Positions 59,725 through 64,000 of a stretch of DNA of 64,000 bases are shown one piece after another. The translations under genes and the position numbers were made by a program. Below the pieces are notes generated by a model that ran no database searches, was not told the origin of the DNA, and saw nothing but the letters and a program-made list of their open reading frames with translations. This DNA comes from Pedobacter endophyticus (GTDB lineage Bacteria > Bacteroidota > Bacteroidia > Sphingobacteriales > Sphingobacteriaceae): positions 2,790,001 through 2,854,000 of the forward strand of contig NZ_CP064939.1 of NCBI RefSeq assembly GCF_015679185.1, in the 5' to 3' direction. Position 1 is the stretch's first letter. The number at the start of each line of letters is the position of its first letter.

Positions 59725-60579
59725 CTACTTTATAATCATATTATCAATCAGTCTGGTCGATCCAACTTTTGCGGCCACAAGCGCAACAACGCTATTTTCT
59801 TCTTTTGATGTTGCGGGTTCTAGCGTAGCGCCATTGGCAATGGTAAAGTAATCGAGCTCAACACCATCGATGTTTTCATAAAATGCTTTCGCCTTGGTTT
59901 CGAGTTCTTTCAGATCGAACTCGTCGAAATGGTCGGCTACGTATTTTAAAGATTGATTGAGCACCAGAGAATTTTTACGATCAACGTCTGACAAGTGAAT
60001 GTTTCGGCTGCTCATTGCCAAACCATCTTCTTCTCTAATAATCGGGCAAATAATGATATTGATAGGTAAGCTAAAGTGTGCCAGCATGTTCTTGATCATC
60101 AACACCTGTTGAAAATCTTTTTGACCAAACATGGCCACATCGGGCTCTACCGCATCGAACAGTTTTTTTACAATTTGGGTAACACCTTGATAATGGCCCT
60201 TGCGAAATTCGCCTTCGAGCAAAAACTCGGCATTGCCCAAATCGATGTGCCAATCTTCATCAGCGCCTTGCGGGTACATTTCGGCAACATCGGGCATAAA
60301 AACGCCGTTACAGCCTGCATCGGCCAGCATGGCCAAATCGTGTTCAATTGGCCTCGGGTATTTCTCCAAATCCTTCGGGTCGGTAAACTGCGTTGGGTTT
60401 ACAAAAATGCTGCAAATAATGACCTCGGCGTTTTGCTGGGCCATTTTTATCAGTGAGATGTGGCCATTGTGCAATGCGCCCATGGTTGGTACAAGCGCAA
60501 TTCGCTTACCCGATGCTTTTAATGGCGCTAAAAAAGCCTTAAGCGCTGATTTGGTTTTAAAAACTTCCAAAGTGGACAA
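59725..60579 (-). CDS. panC: Pantothenate synthetase
   Basis: A protein of 284 residues. VPTMGALHNGHISLIKMAQQ carries the HIGH-like nucleotide motif (near residue 31). FVNPTQFTDPKDLEKYPR, GVTQIVKKLFD, DVAMFGQKDFQQVLMIK and GLAMSSRNIHLS (the KMSKS equivalent) complete the family. It joins pantoate and beta-alanine with ATP. It is read divergently from the GT5-domain gene, with a 134-bp gap. Confidence 0.95.
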   Translation of the reverse strand: MSTLEVFKTKSALKAFLAPLKASGKRIALVPTMGALHNGHISLIKMAQQNAEVIICSIFVNPTQFTDPKDLEKYPRPIEHDLAMLADAGCNGVFMPDVAEMYPQGADEDWHIDLGNAEFLLEGEFRKGHYQGVTQIVKKLFDAVEPDVAMFGQKDFQQVLMIKNMLAHFSLPINIIICPIIREEDGLAMSSRNIHLSDVDRKNSLVLNQSLKYVADHFDEFDLKELETKAKAFYENIDGVELDYFTIANGATLEPATSKEENSVVALVAAKVGSTRLIDNMIIK

Positions 60580-60641
60580 TCTAAATTAAAGGCGTAAAGG
60601 TGTAAATTTATCCAAACGAAACCAAACAATACTTGTCAATC

Positions 60642-60673
60642 TTGATAAATAGTATTATTATGCTTATCTTTGC
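60642..60673 (+). promoter_or_regulatory. Promoter of the GT5-domain gene
   Basis: TTG (60642-60644), a 20-base spacer, then TATCTTTGC (60665-60673). This is the best match to the Bacteroidota promoter consensus in the window. The leader is about 36 nt. Confidence 0.72.
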
Positions 60674-60713
60674 GGCTCATTATCTTTTATTTAACTTAAT
60701 ATTTTCTTAGAAT

Positions 60714-61544
60714 ATGGAGATGGCAAAAACGAAGCTGCTGATTGTTACACACGAGATGTCGCCTTTCCTCGAGCTTACTAAAATTTCTGAAATCACACGT
60801 CAATTACCACAAGCAATGCAAGAGAAAGGATTCGAAATCCGCATCCTGATGCCGAAGTTTGGTAACATCAACGAAAGAAGAAATCGTTTACACGAAGTAA
60901 TTCGCTTGTCGGGAATGAACATCATTATTGATGACAATGATAATCCCTTAATTATTAAAGTAGCATCCATCCCAGCTGCACGCATGCAGGTTTATTTCTT
61001 AGACAACGAAGAGTATTTCCAACGCAAGCAGGTGTTTAGAGATGCGAGCGGAAAGTTCTTCGATGATAACGACGAACGTACGATATTTTTCTGCAAAGGT
61101 GCATTAGAAACCGTTAAAAAACTAGGTTGGGCTCCTGATATTGTTCACTGCCACGGTTGGATGAGTGCTTTGGTTCCTGCATATATCAAAACCACCTACA
61201 AAAACGACCCTACATTTAAAAACTCTAAAGTAGTTTACTCTATTTACGAAGAGGCGTTTGCGGAAAAACTGAACAGCAACTTTGCAAAAAAAGCAGTAAT
61301 GGCAAACATGACTGAAGAGGACACTAAAGCGTTCGTGCCAGCAGATAGTACGAGTATGCATGTTGGCGCTATAACGCACTCTGACGCAGTAGTATTAGCT
61401 GATGAAAACCTGGATGCCGCTATGTTAAAATTTGTTAAAGATTCTAATAAGCCAACATTAGCTTTTAACTTAACCGATAATTTTGAAAACTTCTATACTT
61501 TTTACGAAGAAATTTCAAATGATGAATTGGTTTCAGTTGCTTAA
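60714..61544 (+). CDS. GT5-domain protein (N-terminal half of glycogen/starch synthase) without catalytic half
   Basis: A protein of 276 residues. The fold matches the N-terminal domain of GT5 glycogen synthases: KLLIVTHEMSPFLELTKISE, RILMPKFGNINERRNRLHEV, and PDIVHCHGWMSALVPAYIKT, the last being the typical HxHxW region. Two essentials are missing: the K-x-G-G-L ADP-glucose motif is replaced by TKISEI, and the whole C-terminal GT-B domain is absent. It is therefore unlikely to be an active synthase. Bacteroidota genomes carry this short form next to panC and a DUF4270 gene, as here. Its role is unknown. The strong promoter and regular codons suggest good expression. Confidence 0.8.
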   Translation: MEMAKTKLLIVTHEMSPFLELTKISEITRQLPQAMQEKGFEIRILMPKFGNINERRNRLHEVIRLSGMNIIIDDNDNPLIIKVASIPAARMQVYFLDNEEYFQRKQVFRDASGKFFDDNDERTIFFCKGALETVKKLGWAPDIVHCHGWMSALVPAYIKTTYKNDPTFKNSKVVYSIYEEAFAEKLNSNFAKKAVMANMTEEDTKAFVPADSTSMHVGAITHSDAVVLADENLDAAMLKFVKDSNKPTLAFNLTDNFENFYTFYEEISNDELVSVA

Positions 61545-61565
61545 TTAGGTATTATCATTTTAAAT

Positions 61566-62981
61566 ATGAAATTTACAAAGCAAGACTTATTAACCCTGTT
61601 GATAGGTCTTTTTCTTTTTGCATCATGTAAAAACCCCGATGGTGTAGGCTTGGATGTTGATCCGGGTACAGCGATACAGGGCACTTTAGTAACATCGGAT
61701 GTTAAAACGCAGATTGTTGAAGAGCCGGCAGTAAGCACATTGGGGTTGGTTCGCTATCCACTTGGCTACATGAAAGATCCGATCTTTGGTGAAACGGAGG
61801 CTGGTTTAGCAATGACATTGTATCCGCCGCAAACATTAACACACGATTTCGGAACTTCGCCAGTATTGGATTCGGCTATTCTGGTTTTAAAAATAGATAC
61901 CACATCTACCCTAACCAAGTTTTATGGCGATACCATCAACTCTAAATACAGTATTGATGTTTATCAATTAACAAATACGGTTACCGATTACAAAAGTTCT
62001 ACAGTGCAGGCACACAACAGCACGCTGTTAGGTAATTATAACGGAAAAATTTTCCCAAATACAAAGGGCAAAGTGTATAACATTATTGCGGGCAAACCTG
62101 ATACGCTTATTACAGCGCCGGCCCAGATAAGAGTACCTTTAAACAGAACCTTTATTCAGGATAACATTGTGAGTTTGGCCGCGAGCTCGCTCACGTCGAA
62201 TGCTAAATTTGCCGATTATTTTAAAGGCCTTTATGCGCAGGTAAACAAAACGTCATCAACAGGGCCTGGAGGAATCGCTTTCTTAAAATTTTCCGGGACT
62301 GATTCTTACGTTCAATTGGTGTACCGAAAAACGAATACTACAAGCGGTATCGATACGGTTTCGGTTAATTTCCCGTTAGGTGCGTTGGCCAGTGTTAATT
62401 CTACCAGCGTAATATCGGGCATTGCCGCAAACATTAAACATAATCGTACTGGTACTCCGGTACAGGCGCAAATTGATGCCCCAACAGCAAGTTATCAGGT
62501 AACTTACCTTCAAGGTTTGGTTGGTCTTAAAACGAAGATCAGTTTTCCTGATTTGGTAAACTTTACCAATACTTACGGCAAAGCTATTGTAAACAAAGCG
62601 GAGTTGGTTGTTGAGCTAGGTGCTGGCACATCATCTTATCCGTTCCTTGCATCGCAAAGGTTATCATTGTACAGATGGGATATTGCTGAGCAACCGATAA
62701 ACATTTCCGATTATACCAGTTATGCCAACAGCAGCACTCCGGCTTTGTTCGGCGGCTATTTCGACTCGATAAAAAACCGCTACATCTTTAACGTTACCAA
62801 TTATGTGCAAACGTTAATCAACAAAAGGGAAACTGATTATGGAACATTTCTTGCGCCAACATCGTTAACCGAATTTCAAGTTGCGCCAACGGCTACATCT
62901 GCTGAAAGGGCAATTATTGGTGCAGGCACATCGACAACAAACAAGATAAAACTGAACATTTATTACACCAAGATAAATTAA
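61566..62981 (+). CDS. DUF4270-family lipoprotein
   Basis: A protein of 471 residues with a lipobox (LLIGLFLFASCKNPDG). The mature domain is beta-rich: DPGTAIQGTLVTSDVKTQIV, LGLVRYPLGYMKDPIFGETE and VLDSAILVLKIDTTSTLTKF. It ends RAIIGAGTSTTNKIKLNIYY, the usual DUF4270 C-terminus. The family is confined to Bacteroidota and its function is not known. It is presumably anchored in the outer membrane. It starts 21 bases after the GT5 gene, so the two are co-transcribed, and it ends at a strong terminator. Confidence 0.88.
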   Translation: MKFTKQDLLTLLIGLFLFASCKNPDGVGLDVDPGTAIQGTLVTSDVKTQIVEEPAVSTLGLVRYPLGYMKDPIFGETEAGLAMTLYPPQTLTHDFGTSPVLDSAILVLKIDTTSTLTKFYGDTINSKYSIDVYQLTNTVTDYKSSTVQAHNSTLLGNYNGKIFPNTKGKVYNIIAGKPDTLITAPAQIRVPLNRTFIQDNIVSLAASSLTSNAKFADYFKGLYAQVNKTSSTGPGGIAFLKFSGTDSYVQLVYRKTNTTSGIDTVSVNFPLGALASVNSTSVISGIAANIKHNRTGTPVQAQIDAPTASYQVTYLQGLVGLKTKISFPDLVNFTNTYGKAIVNKAELVVELGAGTSSYPFLASQRLSLYRWDIAEQPINISDYTSYANSSTPALFGGYFDSIKNRYIFNVTNYVQTLINKRETDYGTFLAPTSLTEFQVAPTATSAERAIIGAGTSTTNKIKLNIYYTKIN

Positions 62982-63010
62982 GACTAAAGTTGTTTAGTGC
63001 TTAAGAATAA

Positions 63011-63045
63011 AAAAAAGCCGTTTAACATTTGTTAAGCGGCTTTTT
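63011..63045 (+). terminator. Terminator of the GT5-DUF4270 operon
   Basis: AAAAAAGCCGTTTAAC (63011-63026) pairs with GTTAAGCGGCTTTTT (63031-63045), with one mismatch pair, followed by T. It sits about 30 bases after the DUF4270 stop. Confidence 0.9.
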
Positions 63046-63609
63046 GGTTAAACGATGGTTTCAATTTATGCCGGCTTATCCGAAAGCACTATCCCTTGTC
63101 TCTAAACCCGATCGAAGCCGGATGCCGATATCTTCCATCGGCAGAAGCGGGAGCGGGACTACAGGTCCCAATAGCTACTGAGCGTTCATTTCCAAATAAA
63201 AAACGAAAGGTATTCTGATAACAATCTATTTTTTGGAGAGCAATATCCCTTGTTTTTAAACCCGATCGGAGCGGGATGCCGATTCTTCATCGGCAGAAGC
63301 GGGAGCGGGACTGCACGCCGCCAATGATTGCTGAGCGTTCATTTCCAAATAAAAAACGAAAGGTATTCTGATAACAATCTATTTTTTGGAGAGCAATATC
63401 CCTTGTTTTTAAACCCGATCGGAGCGGGATGCCGATTCTTCATCGGCAGAAGCGGGAGCGGGACTGCACGCCGCCAATGATTACTGAGCGTTCATTTCCA
63501 AATAAAACTCCTCGATTAAGATTCCCGCCTACGCGGGAAAGACGCTAAGACTGGAAAATATCATCACACCAACAGGCTAAACTCCTACACCCGATTGGGG
63601 CTGAAAACT
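63046..63609. repeat. Tandem repeat of 153-154 bp (2.7 copies) and a family G fragment
   Basis: ATCCCTTG begins at 63091, 63245 and 63398, giving units of 154 and 153 bp and a partial third ending near 63506. Units contain AAACCCGATCGGAGCGGGAT, GCAGAAGCGGGAGCGGGACT and TGAGCGTTCATTTCCAAATA. Copies 2 and 3 differ at about one base, while copy 1 is more diverged. A small family G hairpin (TTCCCGCCTACGCGGGAA) lies at 63522-63539. No gene is seen. Confidence 0.88.
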
Positions 63610-64000
63610 TCAGTAACTGTTGTAAAAGTAACCGATATCATCAACCAATTGGCTGTAAATGGGCTTGGTAAATTCTAAAAATAAATCTCCCGGCGATGGG
63701 GGTGCAATTTCCTTTCTCCTCGTCATGGCCAACTGGTTTTTATTCAGCGCACGGTCATCGCCTTTGTAACTGGCCCAGCTATCTCGCCAAACGTAAGTTC
63801 CGGGAAATTTTTGCTGACGGATAACCTTCTTGTTTCGCCAATCCATTATCGTCATATCCAACAGACCGGAAGATGAAATGTGCTTTTCAAATATACTAAG
63901 CGTTGCCTTAACGGTTCCATAAACCGGTTTACGTTCACGTGTTTCGCCAATTATCACACTGTCGCGTTTCAATTTCTCAACCCGTTCTTTTACATAGGTC
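63610..64000 (-). CDS. C-terminal part of an unrecognised protein, cut by the window edge
   Basis: The frame is open to the window end, and the TTG at 63972 is internal (KLKRDS), so the start lies beyond 64000. The visible 129 residues include RKPVYGTVKATLSIFEKHIS, GLLDMTIMDWRNKKVIRQQK, FPGTYVWRDSWASYKGDDRA and PGDLFLEFTKPIYSQLVDDI. They look like the end of a folded, envelope-type protein, but I do not recognise the family. Codon use and composition match the neighbours. Confidence 0.6.
   Translation of the reverse strand, partial: TYVKERVEKLKRDSVIIGETRERKPVYGTVKATLSIFEKHISSSGLLDMTIMDWRNKKVIRQQKFPGTYVWRDSWASYKGDDRALNKNQLAMTRRKEIAPPSPGDLFLEFTKPIYSQLVDDIGYFYNSY

Overview
The window looks like chromosomal DNA from a member of the Bacteroidota, most likely a Sphingobacteriaceae species of the Pedobacter type. 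This is judged from Bacteroidota-type minus-7 boxes (TAnnTTTG) in front of many genes, scarce Shine-Dalgarno sequences, frequent TTG starts, and typical families (DUF4270 lipoprotein, DUF6728 small membrane protein, OmpA porin with a thrombospondin type-3 linker). I found no rRNA or tRNA gene, no CRISPR array, no prophage and no recognisable transposase.

Layout. 1-6 kb: the end of an AAA+ ATPase gene, a metallophosphoesterase, a broken VapBC-like toxin-antitoxin pair, a DUF2383 protein, a CREST-type membrane protein, a ThuA protein, and an overlapping oxyR / tyrosine phosphatase pair. 6.2-7.6 kb: an array of about eight 180-bp hairpin-containing repeats. 7.6-13.8 kb: GDP-fucose synthase, trmB with an alkyltransferase-like gene, an AhpD-like protein, a four-helix-bundle (S23) gene enclosed by inverted 7-nt repeat arrays, tag, a GNAT acetyltransferase and two secreted hypothetical proteins. 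13.9-28.5 kb: polA, TonB-domain proteins, YbaB, a serine hydrolase, a divergent pair of lipid genes (App1-type phosphatidate phosphatase and a diacylglycerol-kinase-family enzyme), an M23 peptidase and a hemolysin III. 28.5-34.4 kb: rbfA, hflX, then trpE-trpG-trpC on the minus strand behind a leader that has every part of a classical tryptophan attenuator. 34.4-48.5 kb: two ABC exporters, an MFS exporter, recG, an EamA permease, RidA, DUF6728, ompA, a Xaa-Pro aminopeptidase and meaB. 49.4-64 kb: glf, the rimP-nusA-infB operon (minus strand), a holin-like protein, an acyl-CoA dehydrogenase, a flippase-like membrane protein, panD and panC, a GT5-domain protein, a DUF4270 lipoprotein and the end of one more gene.

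Most genes are housekeeping, transcribed in short co-directional groups. The unusual part is the intergenic DNA. Nearly every gap above 300 bp is filled by one of several dispersed repeat families, named A to G in the entries. The most striking is a 7-nt periodic repeat (AGTCnnn or its complement) at seven sites. At three of these a forward array faces an inverted array, and at one site the pair encloses a four-helix-bundle gene of the family encoded inside 23S rRNA intervening sequences. The neighbouring tag gene takes its N-terminus from one of these arrays.
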